The notes: generated by a model from the sequence alone, not told the origin. Shown: positions 36,001 to 46,200, counted from the stretch's first letter. The stretch is 64,000 nt of DNA from Anthopleura xanthogrammica (GCA_964019055.1 OZ025215.1:3725001-3789000); one strand, 5' to 3'. A program made the numbers and translations.

Positions 36001-38052
36001 ATGGTTTTACACTACACACAAGATACAGAAAACAACCCGAAAACCATCAAACTAAGATTATGAAGCATTGTTATGACACTTTTGTATTAATTTAGGAAGA
36101 GATGATAGCCTTTTTTTAACTCTCCCTAGTCCCCCCTTGGTCACAGTATTTCGAGGACAACATTCGTACTTTAGTGCAAGGACAGATTCAGGGTTATTTT
36201 TTTCAGGGAGGGGTGCTGCGTTGGAAGGGTATCCAAACGAGAAAAACGCCGAACCAAAAACAAAAATTATTACGTACTGCAGCAGGGGCACAAAGTCGAC
36301 CCAGGGAAGGGTGCGCACCCCCTGCACCCCTACCCTGGATCCGCTTCTGTGGCGAGTTGTAGCGCCAAAACGAATACGGTAACTTATTTTTTTTTTCAGT
36401 AAATCAATGAAAAGTAGTAGTAGAAGAATTAAGAAAGAAGAAGAAGAACAACAACAACAACAGCAATCCCAAAGGCAATCCAGATAGTATAACATTATAT
36501 TGACAAAACTTCTCGTTATTCTTTTTCTAACAACATGTACAGACAAACAAGAAAACAAAAACATAATAAAAAAGAAAAAACGAGACTTGAAAAAATTGAA
36601 ATAAAAATCCAGTTTTGAGGATTTCTTGATGTCTAACGACATTGCGTTCAAGACAAAGATAACGAAGAAAGAAGTATCAGCTGGACATGTCATCCCAAGG
36701 CCAAAGTAAATTGAGAATCTATTGGGTAAATATTTAAAATCATTCTGCTATAAGATTAATATGAAGACGATAAGTGCTGCTGTCGACAAAACCATTTCCA
36801 GCACTTTTGAACACGTTGTTATCGCTATTTGTCTATCAGACGCATATCCTTAGTTTGTCGTGGAACAGACTATCTTCTTTGGCCCTAAGCAAAATGACCT
36901 TTGTTTTAAGAATCCATAATGGATACCTTAGTGTTTGCTTCCTAGGAAAGTCCGGATATTCATCAAGCAAAGTAAACCAAGATCTAAATGTATTAATGCC
37001 TAACGGAAAAGGAGAAAGATTACTAAGAATTATGAGAAACGAATGTCTTGCCCTTTACCTAATTTTTTATTCAAACATTTATATTTTTGCACGCGGTTCT
37101 GTAGCACTGTGTTTGTATCGGAGGTCTAACGGAAAAGGAAAAAGATTAGTAAAGATTAGGAGAAACAAATGTCTTGCCCTTTACCTAATTTTCTATTCAA
37201 ACATTTATATTTTTGCACGCGGTTCTGTACCACTGTGTTCGTATCGGATGAAGTCCAGACCTTATCTTGCACGTGTTGTATAAAGTAAGTTCTTGAAAGC
37301 TTAAATATATATAATCGAATGCAAATCTCTGCGAAAAATAATCAACTAGTATGTTTATACTAGGCTTTATGTTTATACGAATAGCATGAAAATAATGTAA
37401 AATAATGACTTTCCAAATGATCAGGCCATGCAGAAAGAAGCCAAGAACAAAATTTATATATTATATATATTTAGAATTCCACTTGTAGATTTGTATCCTA
37501 CTCGTGGTTAAATATGAACCATTCTCAAACATTCGCATTTTGAAGTTTAGATGTCAGAATGTAAACCACAACTTAATAAATGCAAGGCTGGAAAATAATA
37601 ATTTCTGTTTTGCATTAGTGCGAATCAAAACATCCTCCGTATCCGTAGTTTCTTAATAACAGTTTGCAGGTGTAGTGCTGTAAACATTTCACACCGGTTA
37701 TTTCTTGCTAGAAAAGAAAGCACTTGCCGCGTGAGAATGTGTTTATTGTGCATTAAAAATACAACTCAAACGAAAGTATTCTTGGGTTGAAAAAGCAACA
37801 ATTAGAATTTAACTGAATTCTACACATACCTTTGAGCTCTGTTCGTTTTTCCATGCCAAACAGAACTACAAGAACAATAATAACGACAAGTAAAGCTACT
37901 ATCGCAGTAGTCAACAGAACCAGTTTTGTCTTGGTGATGCACCATTCTTCTTTACGGCTTTCCAATCCATCTTCTATCAATTCCGAATTCGTAAATTCTT
38001 GTAATGGAACATCTTCTGTAGCTTCATCTTTCGACACCAGAGTCATACTCAA
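19818..38052 (-). CDS. ANPEP-like: Aminopeptidase N-like M1 metallopeptidase, copy 2 (APN-2), 21 coding exons
   Basis: Second complete paralogue, same strand and exon plan as APN-1. Exons: 38052-37830, 35803-35534, 34838-34658, 33567-33297, 30329-30209, 29808-29657, 28754-28641, 27719-27585, 27208-27143, 26754-26689, 26049-25865, 25249-25170, 24574-24450, 23861-23806, 23001-22851, 22166-22093, 21980-21870, 21779-21612, 21334-21191, 21054-20970, 19985-19818; 2946 nt, 981 residues. Membrane anchor about 44-66; HELAH at 401-405, Glu 424, Tyr 487 in YYNK. Differences from the family norm: the GAMEN loop is one residue shorter (PGFGGAMEN), and the residues after the catalytic Tyr read KAGC where KGA is usual. 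Intron 6 starts with GC instead of GT. The start is the first of two Met codons two residues apart. It is probably an active enzyme with altered specificity, though that is inference. Confidence 0.92.
22215..22765. mobile_element. Inverted-repeat element family M12, copy 2, in APN-2 intron 15
   Basis: ACCATTTCAAAAACAAAGAA...GGGACTGGG near 22382 is inverted at CCCAGTCCC...ATTTTTGAAATGGCC near 22673. Flanking arms extend further. Overlapping open frames on both strands are a by-product of the palindrome. Confidence 0.55.
23583..23765. mobile_element. Hairpin element family M6, copy 1, in APN-2 intron 14
   Basis: CCATACATCGTTTCACTTG and CAGATCGATGTATGGAAAG are inverted ends; interior AAAGCATTCCTTCCAGGCTTCAA / inverse. 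Related copies at 44558-44705 and 61805-61925. Confidence 0.6.
24003..24435. repeat. 46-bp minisatellite carrying copies of the exon 13 end and donor site (APN-2 intron 13)
   Basis: About ten tandem units, each marked by GCATGCGTATTG followed by TTCACATTACCG on the plus strand. Read on the coding (minus) strand, each unit contains ACAGCTGAACGATAACCAC followed by ACGGTAATG. This is nearly the same as the end of exon 13 (ACAGCTGAACGAGAACCAC, ACG) with its GTAAT donor, which lies just beyond the array at 24450/24449. The unit is not a multiple of three. The open frames across it on the plus strand are artefacts of the repeat. Confidence 0.9.
24806..25085 (+). repeat. Dispersed repeat D2, copy 1, in APN-2 intron 12
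   Basis: Shares CCAGCTGAGTTGATC, GAATTATGGGTCA, TTTTCCGAGT, AAGAAAGGACTCGT-like sequence and CAATCAAAATACGATGT with 35022-35290. Both copies have similar length and orientation. Confidence 0.65.
25479..25648. mobile_element. MITE family M3, copy 2, in APN-2 intron 11
   Basis: Ends ATAGATCTCTTTACCTTCG and CGAAGGTAAAGAGGTCTAT are near-perfect inverted repeats; shares GCCCATTTCAGACCACGTG with the family. Confidence 0.72.
26769..27055. mobile_element. MITE with GGCCCTGTTACACG ends, in APN-2 intron 9
   Basis: AAAGGCCCTGTTACACGTTT and ACGTGTAACAGAGCCTTAA are inverted; inner TTTATCTGAAACTTGTGTG / inverse, and a central GTTTCAC / GTGAAAC hairpin. Confidence 0.72.
27398..27437. repeat. (AAG)n microsatellite
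   Basis: About 13 AAG units in APN-2 intron 8; in the transcript it reads CTT and adds pyrimidines upstream of exon 9. Leu/Phe-rich frames across it are spurious. Confidence 0.85.
27801..28013. mobile_element. MITE with 30-bp perfect ends, in APN-2 intron 7
   Basis: TAATGGCTCAGATACACGGT...GCAACATTG and its inverse ...ACCGTGTATCTGAGCCATTA bound 213 bp; TA is duplicated at the ends, as for Tc1/mariner or PIF-type MITEs. Confidence 0.74.
28255..28478. mobile_element. MITE family M7, copy 1, in APN-2 intron 7
   Basis: Ends CCAGCTGATCTGAAATAGTG and CCTCAGATCAGCTGGG are inverted; second copy at 61385-61682 shares AGTGACGTAGAAA and GCAAAACTGA. Confidence 0.65.
29092..29245. mobile_element. MITE family M8, copy 1, in APN-2 intron 6
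   Basis: GTTGAGAGAAAAACTGGGTC...CAGTGCATTGTGGGA pairs with TCCCACAAAGCACTGTAACG...CCCAGTTTTTTCCTCAA; related copy at 33700-33868. Confidence 0.62.
29945..30020. repeat. (TTTC)n microsatellite and T-rich tail
   Basis: Tandem TTTC in intron 5 of APN-2, with degenerate T/C-rich sequence continuing to about 30085. The Phe/Leu/Ser-rich open frames here are spurious. Confidence 0.9.
31075..31262 (+). mobile_element. SINE family S3, partial copy
   Basis: Shares CGGTGTCGTATGTGAGTAGAG, TTGTTGGTTCTC, TTCGAGGGTTTTTCCGGG and TTCTCCGGTTTTTCC with copies at 63415-63600 (plus) and 58003-58222 (minus). The tRNA-like head is missing here. It lies within the interior of the 2.6-kb inverted-repeat element, so it arrived after or with it. 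Confidence 0.65.
31570..31735. repeat. A/G-rich (GAAAAA)n microsatellite
   Basis: Tandem GAAAAA and GAAAAAA within the interior of the 2.6-kb inverted-repeat element in APN-2 intron 4. Confidence 0.9.
32040..32125 (+). mobile_element. Possible 5S rRNA-derived SINE segment
   Basis: GGTTATTACCTGGATGGGTGAC at 32099-32120 resembles the 3' internal promoter region of 5S rRNA (GTTAGTACTTGGATGGGAGAC), preceded by AAGCCCGATAGAGCGGGG. The 5' half of 5S is not recognisable. It is more likely a SINE3-type remnant than a functional 5S gene. Confidence 0.35.
33700..33868. mobile_element. MITE family M8, copy 2, in APN-2 intron 3
   Basis: GAGGTTGAGAAAAAAAACTG...GCATTGCACTGTGGGA pairs with TCCCACAATGCACTCCAATC...CTAGTTTTTTCCTCAGC. 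Confidence 0.62.
34165..34395. mobile_element. MITE family M9, copy 1, in APN-2 intron 3
   Basis: CAGTTCGCTGTGCCCTCTTG and TTTGCATCAAAG near the left, CACCTTGGACAACTATCC in the centre, GATGCAAAGGCACGG at the right. A second copy lies at 63718-63925 and a left-end fragment at about 58240-58315. Confidence 0.6.
34433..34606. mobile_element. Solitary palindromic element, APN-2 intron 3
   Basis: GCCCAGTTTCGGTAATCTGG...GTGATCACGCACAAA is the inverse of TTTTGCGTGATCACTC...ACCGAAAGTGGGCC. Confidence 0.6.
35022..35290 (+). repeat. Dispersed repeat D2, copy 2, in APN-2 intron 2
   Basis: Same blocks as copy 1, so this unidentified repeat occurs twice in introns of the same gene. Confidence 0.65.
37003..37250 (+). 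repeat. Tandem duplication of about 125 bp, APN-2 intron 1
   Basis: TAACGGAAAAGGAGAAAGAT...TTTGCACGCGGTTCTGTAGC occurs twice in direct order. A 169-codon plus-strand open frame spans it, but its repeated sequence and lack of any known motif argue against a gene. Confidence 0.8.
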
Positions 38053-38761
38053 TCCTATTTAACAATATTTAGCGAGTAAAAATGGCATTTAAATACGGGT
38101 TTGTTATGAAGGAATTAAAAATGAATCAGATATTTTTCGACTTGATGTAAATTTGAAATCAAAATTCCGCGGTCGCAAAATGTCTCTTACAGTAACAAAA
38201 AAACACAATCAACTGCCAGTAATGGCAACAATCACAGTAGTAATACCATTCAGAACAGACCGATCGACCAATCGGAACCAAAATCAAGTATTTATTTAAC
38301 CCATAAGTTAATGTTTAGAATACAGTGGTATAAAGTGCTAGGTAGCTGTCAAAACATATTTTATTAAATATAAATCGATCTGCCAAAAAATGTATTGTAA
38401 TCTTATCAGTACCTTTTCTTTTTCGTGATAAAATTTTATGCTTTCACTTCGAGCTTATTCAATGCATTTTTTTAAAACCGTGAAGGTTTATCAGTTGTAT
38501 CTATCGATGTGGCTTTGACGCCTTGATATGGATAAGCAAAAAAATAATACTAAGGAGACGTGGCACGTGGTCTGAAATTCATGGAAATACATTTTAAATG
38601 TTTGGGTTTTTTTTCGCTTCGTTCAATCAAAATTAATCAGTCGATACTTTTTACAATTTTGGCTGGCTGCAGTGAAAATCCGAATAGCAGATATCAGAGT
38701 TACACTCTATTGCTTTCAAACAATTAAAGTCGAGGCATTTAATATGGGTCAACAATATAGT

Positions 38762-38979
38762 AATACTCCCGTTTCGAGTTCTCTTTTACGCTGTGTTAGC
38801 CTCAATTGTGCGTAAATTATGCAGAAATTTAGATAAAGCTCGTGAAATTTCAAAGTATTTTTATTGTCTTCTTTACACACAGATCTCTTGAATTTCCACG
38901 GGCTGTTACTGAATAAAAGAATATATTACACGGTTTTGAGGCTAACACAGCGTAAAAGAGAACTCGAAACGGGAGTATT
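38762..38979. mobile_element. MITE family M4, copy 1
   Basis: 218-bp element with about 43-bp near-perfect inverted ends starting AATACTCCCGTTTCGAGTTC and containing GTGTTAGCCTCA. It lies about 700 bp upstream of the APN-2 start. Confidence 0.8.
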
Positions 38980-38993
38980 GTATAGAAACTGAT

Positions 38994-39435
38994 ATAGGCC
39001 GTGTTTACACTCGTACAAATTACTGAGGTATAAGGGTAACCATACCTTGGTTAACATTTATTGTGTGTAAACGTCGGCAAAACCATTAGTAAAATACCAA
39101 GACAATAGAAAGTTTACCTTGATCTACTCTTCTATCAGGCATGGTTAAGAACAGTAACCGACGGTACGATGATTATTTATGTACGTATCTTGCACTTCTT
39201 TTCGTGGAATGCGAGTGGTTTTATTTTTGCATTACAATGATGCATGGCAGCGCTCTCTGAACATGAAAATTAAACTCAGCGCCGTCTCTTCTTCATGCTG
39301 GTATTTTGAAATTGCCCAATTTTTGACTACGGTCATTTTAGCACGTGTAAACAATTATTCTTTGAACTATGGTTATGAAAATTAACCCCGACTTTTTAAA
39401 ACCGTAGTAAATGTCCAAGTGTAAACACGGCGATA
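38994..39435. mobile_element. MITE with GGCCGTGTTTACACT ends
   Basis: TAGGCCGTGTTTACACTCG and the inverse AGTGTAAACACGGCGATA bound about 440 bp; GGTAACCATACCTTGGTTAA / GGTTATGAAAATTAACC lie inside. It directly follows M4 copy 1. Confidence 0.68.
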
Positions 39436-39878
39436 GAAAGCAATAGAATGGTAACTCTGATATCTGCAATTGCAAAGGGCAACTCTCAATTAGAGAGTTC
39501 GTATTATATTGAAAATTGCATTAACGCTTAAAGTGTATTTTTAAATTTAAATAATTATGTGACCAAATTTCATTTGGTGAAGGAAAATAAAAGACTTGGC
39601 TTCTTAAGAAAATACTCGATTTAATCTGCTTTGAAAGGATTTATTTATCGTACTTCAATATATCTGTTAAATATCGCGAAGAAAGGAAAGTGTCTAAAGC
39701 CCATTCCAACTTCCATCTTCTCTCTTCCATCTTTTTTCATTTATTTATTTTTTTACATCATATTATTTTCATAGTTTAATCTTTGTGAATATTGTAAAAA
39801 CATTTTATATTTTATAGCTAATTTCTTGTATATACTGTAAACGCATTGAGGCCTGCGAAATGCGTAATAAAAACCGTA

Positions 39879-39879
<1 letters not shown>

Positions 39880-39915
<36 letters not shown>
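39880..39915. repeat. (ATT)n microsatellite
   Basis: About eleven ATT units in the spacer between APN-1 and APN-2, after a conserved-looking stretch with GAGGCCTGCGAAATGCG. Confidence 0.8.
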
Positions 39916-40254
39916 TCATGAGCCGAACCTAATGACATCAAAGAAGACCGCCTTATTATCCATTGTTTTCAACGCGTTCGGCTCATGAGAAGTTCGAAGT
40001 TTGAACTGGTCCTAAGGATGACTGATTACAGTACTAACTGGTTCAACCTGTCACTAACTGAACACAGTGAAAATATCGATCTGTAGCTGAAACAAGTGCC
40101 AGTCAGCATCGTTCCCTGCAGGTTTCAGGTACATGATCGTTGTTTACAACGCTTTCAATCACACGCGCGAAATAGACGTTTTTGCTCTAACGAACATTTT
40201 CGACATTTTCGAAATCTCGTGCTGTTGGAACAAAAGATGTACGGATTCTTTTGT

Positions 40255-40387
40255 GATTTTGTTGTTTAGAAATAATAGAAGTATTGGTAATGGTAATTAG
40301 ACTGAATCAGCGTTTCACATGACGGCATTGCCACATTTATAATAGTCTAATTTTCATTACCAATACTACTGTTATTTCTAAACAACA
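40255..40387. mobile_element. Hairpin element in APN-1/APN-2 spacer
   Basis: GTTGTTTAGAAATAATAGAA...TAATTAGACT and its inverse AGTCTAATTTTCATTACC...GTTATTTCTAAACAAC. Confidence 0.62.
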
Positions 40388-40392
40388 ACAAA

Positions 40393-40490
40393 AATTTGGA
40401 GAACAAAACAATAGGTTCTAATTCTCAGGAGATTGAAATTCTTTGTCCTCCAAATTGAGCTGCTTTGACGTCACGTGAAAGGGGTCTATT
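40393..40490. mobile_element. MITE family M1, copy 2
   Basis: Arms GGAGAACAAAACAATAGGTT and GTCCTCCAAATTGAGCTGC with TTTGACGTCACGTGAAAGGG at the right end. The left outer end is missing; it abuts a separate hairpin at 40255-40387. Confidence 0.65.
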
Positions 40491-41077
40491 GTACAATCTT
40501 CTATCTTATCAAAAATCCTAACACGGTAAATTACTAATAGCCAATGGACCGAATATTTCAATAGGTAATTTTCCCTTGATTACTGCAAATCCAAACGCAC
40601 CACCTTTCAACATATATAATGCATGAGATGTCACGAGCGATAGGCTCTCTAGACCACGAACTCACTACTACTGAATTCAAAATGAACAACGCACTATGAA
40701 GGCCAGATTAGCGGCGATAAACCAAGAACCGCACACTTGAAATAAAAAAAAAAGTGTTCTCGGCGCAATAGGCTTTTCTCATATTTTTGTTAGAAATCCT
40801 TAGCCTCACGCTCATGCAGCTCTGACGACCACATTTAATGTATTGGCATGCCACTATGCTCGGGTTTTTTGCTGCCAAACGAAATTTTACACACAATATT
40901 TGGTAAAACCAGCCAGCATCGCATCGAAATGTTTCGGTTAAACGCACACAAAAAGCCCGTGCATAGAAGTATGCGAATACATTAAATGTGGTCAGAGCTG
41001 CATGAATGTGAGGTATGTGTTAATAAAACAAGCGAAGGTTCCAATAATGAAGAAAAGAAACCGCGGTGACCGAATGC

Positions 41078-41252
41078 AATAGACCTCTTTAGCTTGGGTG
41101 CAATGTTTTCCCATTTCAAACCACGTATCATTACCTTGAGAAAAATTCATTGTTTGAGTTGTGTCTTAATACGGAATCATTAAACAAAAGAAATGATGCT
41201 CTTGGGAAAGACAAGTGGTCTGAAATGGGAAAATATTACGCCCTAGGTAAAA
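41078..41252. mobile_element. MITE family M3, copy 3
   Basis: Begins AATAGACCTCTTTAGCTTGG and ends TGGGAAAATATTACGCCC, in the APN-1/APN-2 spacer. Confidence 0.68.
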
Positions 41253-41418
41253 ATTCTGTTGACAGTAAATATGAAGTATTTATATTTAAGGTTTGAACTG
41301 GCCCTAAACGATTTTTGGAGGACGCTGAACAAAATTTCATTCTTTGTGAGGGGCCAGCAATCAGATAGAGAATGCAAGACGTAGAAATTGGAAATTTCTA
41401 TAGAAAGCCAAGTTCTGT

Positions 41419-41634
41419 AATACTCCCGTTTCGAGTTCTCTTTTAAGCTGTGTTAGCCTCAAAACCGTGTAATATATTCTATTATTCAGTAACAGCCCAT
41501 GGAAATTCAAGAGATCTGTGTGTAAAGAAGACAATAAAAATACTTTGAAATTTCACGAGTTTTATCTAAATTTCTGCATAATTTACGCACAATTGAGGCT
41601 AACACAGTAAAAGAGAACTCGAAACGGGAGTATT
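41419..41634. mobile_element. MITE family M4, copy 2
   Basis: Same ends as copy 1, with the interior inverted relative to it, about 216 bp. The two copies differ at few positions, so the family was active recently. Confidence 0.8.
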
Positions 41635-41724
41635 GGTTTCTCATTCAAAAGTTGATAATAGCTGCTTTTGTTTTCTGTGTGGTTTCTCAAATGCACTTAA
41701 TAATTCACTCTAATATCTTCCAGC

Positions 41725-41928
41725 AATAGACCTTTTTCGAATATTGCGTCTATGACGTCAAACGAGGAGTCCTAGAATGTCCTAGATGTTATGAGTGATA
41801 ATGATTGTGTTTTGAAATCCGGGGCATTCAAGACCCGGATGCTGCTAGTAGAAATCATTTGGTTTCCATATACGGAACATACCCGTTCTCCTCGATTGAC
41901 GTCATAGACGCCATATTCGAAAAGGGTA
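41725..41928. mobile_element. MITE family M2 (double CRE), copy 1
   Basis: Begins AATAGACCTTTTTCGAATAT and ends with the inverse; both arms contain TATGACGTCAA with the CRE palindrome TGACGTCA (41753-41760 and 41897-41904). Inner part is rich in GGAGTCC and CGGATGTCATGAGTGATAAT blocks. It lies just downstream of APN-1. Confidence 0.75.
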
Positions 41929-42019
41929 TATCAGTCTCTTACTCAAGGAAAAAATCTCAAAGAATACACATACCCACACGAGAAAAAACTTTAATAATGA
42001 GTATAATACAAATAATCTA

Positions 42020-42222
42020 CTACATGATAGGGCCGTAGCAAGACCAAAAATAATGGAGGGGGCCCTATTTCAAAAGTATTGGGGGTGCTATATTCTAAAA
42101 CGCCCTATGTATTAGTAACGTACAGATCTAAAATGTTCAGTGTTCACTATACAGTATATTATTGGGGAGGAGAAGCGGCCCCCAGGATCCTCCCACTGCT
42201 ACGGCCCTGCATGATAATCTTA
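42020..42222. mobile_element. hAT-like MITE with target-site duplication
   Basis: Inner ends AGGGCCGTAGCA and TGCTACGGCCCT are perfect inverted repeats of a ~190-bp unit; CATGAT occurs on both sides, fitting a target-site duplication. The ends resemble hAT termini, which is inference. It is in the APN-1/APN-2 spacer. Confidence 0.65.
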
Positions 42223-42865
42223 CTAAATATAGGAAACTAGGTGCTAAACCGCCGCGCGGAGACTTGGCAAATCATTTGGGTAGACATGTACAGCAATCGG
42301 TTACACTATGGCGAACTGCGATCAAAAACATCAAAGTTCTATTTCTTTTCAATTATTTTTCCAACAATATCAAACCTTGAGTATATATAACTAAGTATAT
42401 GATAGGTATAAGCTTCAGGTCACCCATCCACGTACTAAAAACGGTTGACTCAATGTCTTGGAAGGCCAAGTATTAGCACGACGATAGCCGTGAAAACAAC
42501 GCACCAGATAGACTAGATTTTTCCACTTTTCCACAGATAGTGCAAGGAGTTAGCTGCAGATTCGGCCTGGAGAGGTATCTCTCTAGAGTGAAGTCGCTTT
42601 CAATTTAAAACCCGTGAAACAAAAATTGCTTGTTAAAGTGTAATAGTCAAAAAGACACAAAAGAAAACAATAGGATTTTTGGTCTACTAAAGTGTATTAG
42701 TCTAATATCTATTTCATGGGTTATTCTTTTTTTACTCTATCATATTAAAATAGTTTCTGTTTTTGTATTGTTCTGCGATTAGTCCCCGGCCCACGCGACA
42801 AACTAAATGTCCAACTCCTACTCGTTCTGTCAAGGGCTGTCCCAGCAAAACTGACTCTATGAAGG

Positions 42866-43214
42866 CACCATAACTTGCCGGCGGCCATGTTAGATGGCAG
42901 AACAATAAAATCCCTTTACTCTCAGGAATCGAATTCTTTCTCAAAAAATCGATTGAATAGACCCTTTTCGAATATGGCGTCTATGACGTCAAACGAGGAG
43001 TCCGAGCATGTCCCGGATGTCATGAGTGATAATGGTTGTGATTTGAAATCCGGGGGCATTCCATTCCTGGAAGCGGCTAGTGGCCAGAAGTCATTGGGTT
43101 TCGACATCCGGGAATTTCTCATTCTCCTCGTATGACGTCATAGACGCCATATTCGAAATGGGTCTATTGTTCCTGCCATCTAACATAGCTGCCGTCACGT
43201 GATGGTGCAAAACT
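42866..43214. mobile_element. MITE family M11, interrupted by an M2 copy
   Basis: Outer arms GGCACCATAACTTGCCGGCG...GCCATGTTAGATGGCAGAAC and the inverse GTTCCTGCCATCTAACATAG...CACGTGATGGTGC flank the nested M2. A related unnested hairpin is at about 57118-57275. Confidence 0.62.
42955..43168. mobile_element. MITE family M2, copy 2, nested in another MITE
   Basis: Same ends and double CRE as copy 1. It interrupts an older hairpin element (42866-43214) whose arms flank it on both sides, 110 bp downstream of the APN-1 stop. Confidence 0.75.
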
Positions 43215-43281
43215 TCAAGTATTGTTCCCACTCATACGAAAACGGTTCTAAAACATTCAAGTTACAAAGGCTTTCTCGTTT

Positions 43282-46200
43282 TTAAGCCAAAGATGGTGAT
43301 ATCTGGTTGTGTTTCTTTAGTAGCTGCTCCAACACATTTTCGATGTCCTGTTCGTTTATTTGTAGCCATTTGATGCGTTTTTTGATTCCTCTTTCCACAC
43401 GAACAGTCTGAATAGGGTTAATCTTCAGCTCTTTGTTGAACCTTTGTACCTTTAGACCAAAAAATAAGGTCCATAAAAAAGTAACTGTACTCTCATGGAT
43501 AGATAAACAATCTAAACGGACTTAGAGGGGAGGGGGTGAGGTTACCCGGTACTGACCACCTTTAGAAGTGAAATCCTGGAATTTGTCCTCAAATATCTCT
43601 AAACGTCGAAACGCAAAAATGAATGTATATTGTTTGCACGTATGGCAAACGACTCAATGATCTATAGAAATAGTTACTAAGAACACCCAGTATCGAGCAT
43701 TTTAACAGGTCACTTAGGAGGAAGTGGGATATTTACTGGTACCCATTAAAAATCAGGACCATGGTTGAAACATAAATATATTGTATATACAGAATCATTG
43801 CTTGAATCAACCTATCACAAAGCGCATATTTCCTGGTTATCCGGCAAACAAAATGTTCAGGTGCGGCATCGTTATGCTGTCATGACAACACGTTCTGCTC
43901 TATTCAGAAGGTATGCTTTAGAATCAAATACGTTATATTCATTTTACCTCTTCCAAACCAAAAGGACTGTTGAAGGTATCCGCAATCGGAACTACAAGCT
44001 TCATATAGGTCCATGGAACACCTTTGTATCTGAGTATAGAAAGCAAAGAATCTTTGATAAGTAAAAAACACGATCAATGAACCAACAACTGGAGAGCCGT
44101 GACACTAGGGATTTTCAATTCATCTAAATAAGAAGGTACCGCCACGTCACCTTCTGCGCGCAAAGCTCAATTTAAAGTATATCTTCAGCAGGCAATAGAC
44201 CCCTTGCAGCCTTCGGAATGCAGCTCAATTTGGAGGACAAAACAATAGGTTTCCAATTCTCAGGAGATTGAAATTCTTATGTTTTGTCCTCCAAATTGAG
44301 ATACTTTAACGTCACGTGCAAGGGTATACATACGCGTGGCACAAAGAAATTGCACGCGTTAGAGCCTTTAATTGGTTTTGGGGACCTGCCTAGGAGAGCG
44401 CAGTAGATAGAGCTTATGTGACGTGTCATAAACGGCACAGAAAAAACTTCTATAAATTATCGCGGCTGAACTACTAAATGAAATACCTTGAAGCAACTTC
44501 TGGGCTGATCAAAGTCGGGACATTGCTAATTAATTAGCCCACAGATTGAATTTACTGCTTTCCATACATCGGTTCTCTGTTCAAACACAAAGCATTCAAG
44601 CGAGGCTTCAAGTTAGTTTCCGAGGAATATTCCAAGTTGAAACTTCCACCCTCGACTGAATGCTTTGCGTTTGACCTGCAGTGAACCGGTGCATGATAAA
44701 CGGTGAATTTGGTGGGAGGAATCGAAAATATATGCATTCCATTGAAAGATGCTTGCAAAATGCAAGGCGGGGTAGGATAAATAATGTCTAATGTTAATGC
44801 TGTCATTGCTTTCCTTCTTTTTTCTTGATGTGGATGTTATCATAACTGTCATTGTAATTGTTGTCATCACTAGTGTTGCCATACAAGTTGCTGCGGTCTT
44901 ATAAGTAGCATATGTACTTACCGTCTGACTAGTTTTGCCCAGTTAGCACGAACAAAACTCCACGCCAACTGACCGCCAAACGGGTTGTATTTAGCGATAT
45001 ATATCAGCACCCTAATATCCTGTTTGCCAAATTTTCCAGAAAGAAGTGCATACGACAAATACCTGTGAACACACGTGTCTTTAGTAACAATAGAACATTT
45101 TTTGTATGAGTGTGAAACATACGGTACTGACTTCAACACGTGCACGGCACGGCACGACATGACGTAACATTCAAATGTTGGTAAGATCAGTATCTACTCA
45201 AACACTTAGTGTCCATCTCTTACTCGTTTCTGACAAAGGCTGTTCTAGCAACACTGACTCTATAACCACATCTGCTTAGAGCAGTTTTCGTATGAGTGGG
45301 AAACATACGGTACTGACTCACAGCACGTACACGTGGTACGACATGCCGTAACAAAATCGTTTCCCATTGTACTCGGCCAGTACTAGTAATTCATCCAATC
45401 ACAACGTAGAGTTACGATTACGGTAGGATACGGTACGGCTATCAATTTGCCGTATCGTTTCCCACTCATACAAAAAAAAAACCGCTTTAATAGCACTAAT
45501 AATTCTAAAATTAGTTTATAACTTTGAGCGACTTAACTGGGAAGCTCACCTCTCTATGATCCAGGCTTCTCTAGACGCGGCCAAACCAAATAGAATTCTA
45601 ATTCTAATTCTCTCGTTTTTTGTTTTGTTGTACTGGCTGTAAAGAAAGTCCCATTCCTCTACACCACCACGAGCAATACCATGGTATAGGAAATAACTTC
45701 TTAGGTTTGGTGGAATACTAAAATACAAAGGGAATCTAAATGTATATAAGAATTTTAATTTTTAGTTTTAAGCTACTTAGAATACATACATTTATCCCAC
45801 ACCATAGAAAATACAGCCAATCAGAAAGCAGGAAAGCCGTTGTATATTCGTCAGTATTTCACTCTTCCTTCCCATCATGCATTGTACATTTAATCTACGC
45901 ATTTGTATTTTCTATGGTGTGGGATAAAATGGTTATACAATGGTTTCTCATGGCATACCGTGGATATCCCACTCGTCACTTGTATTTTCTGTGTATGCTA
46001 GAAACTACAAGTGACTCGTGGGATATTCCACAGTATGCACTCGAAACCATTGTATAACTAGTATATATATATATACATAGACTTTATTAACGTGTCAGTA
46101 TTATAGCATACCACAAGTAGTACACTTAATCGGGAACACTGCCTATATATATGGACTATATAGAGGAGAAAAGAGAAGAGAAGAGAAGAGAAGAGAAGAA

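Larger units (their letters stand above)
38053..43281. other. Spacer between APN-1 and APN-2
   Basis: 5.2 kb holding no recognised gene but at least ten MITE-type elements laid nearly end to end from about 38760 to 43215. Only about 700 bp immediately upstream of the APN-2 start (38053-38760) is free of recognised repeats and is the likeliest promoter region. Confidence 0.6.

Noticed and set aside
36058..36693. 211-codon minus-strand frame
   Set aside because: Low-complexity (poly-Cys/Ser from AAC/AAG runs) and partly overlapping a repeat with CACCCCCTGCACCCC; no motif recognised.
36774..37283. 169-codon plus-strand frame with an internal repeat
   Set aside because: Internal similarity comes from a 125-bp tandem duplication; no domain, unlikely composition, within APN-2 intron 1.
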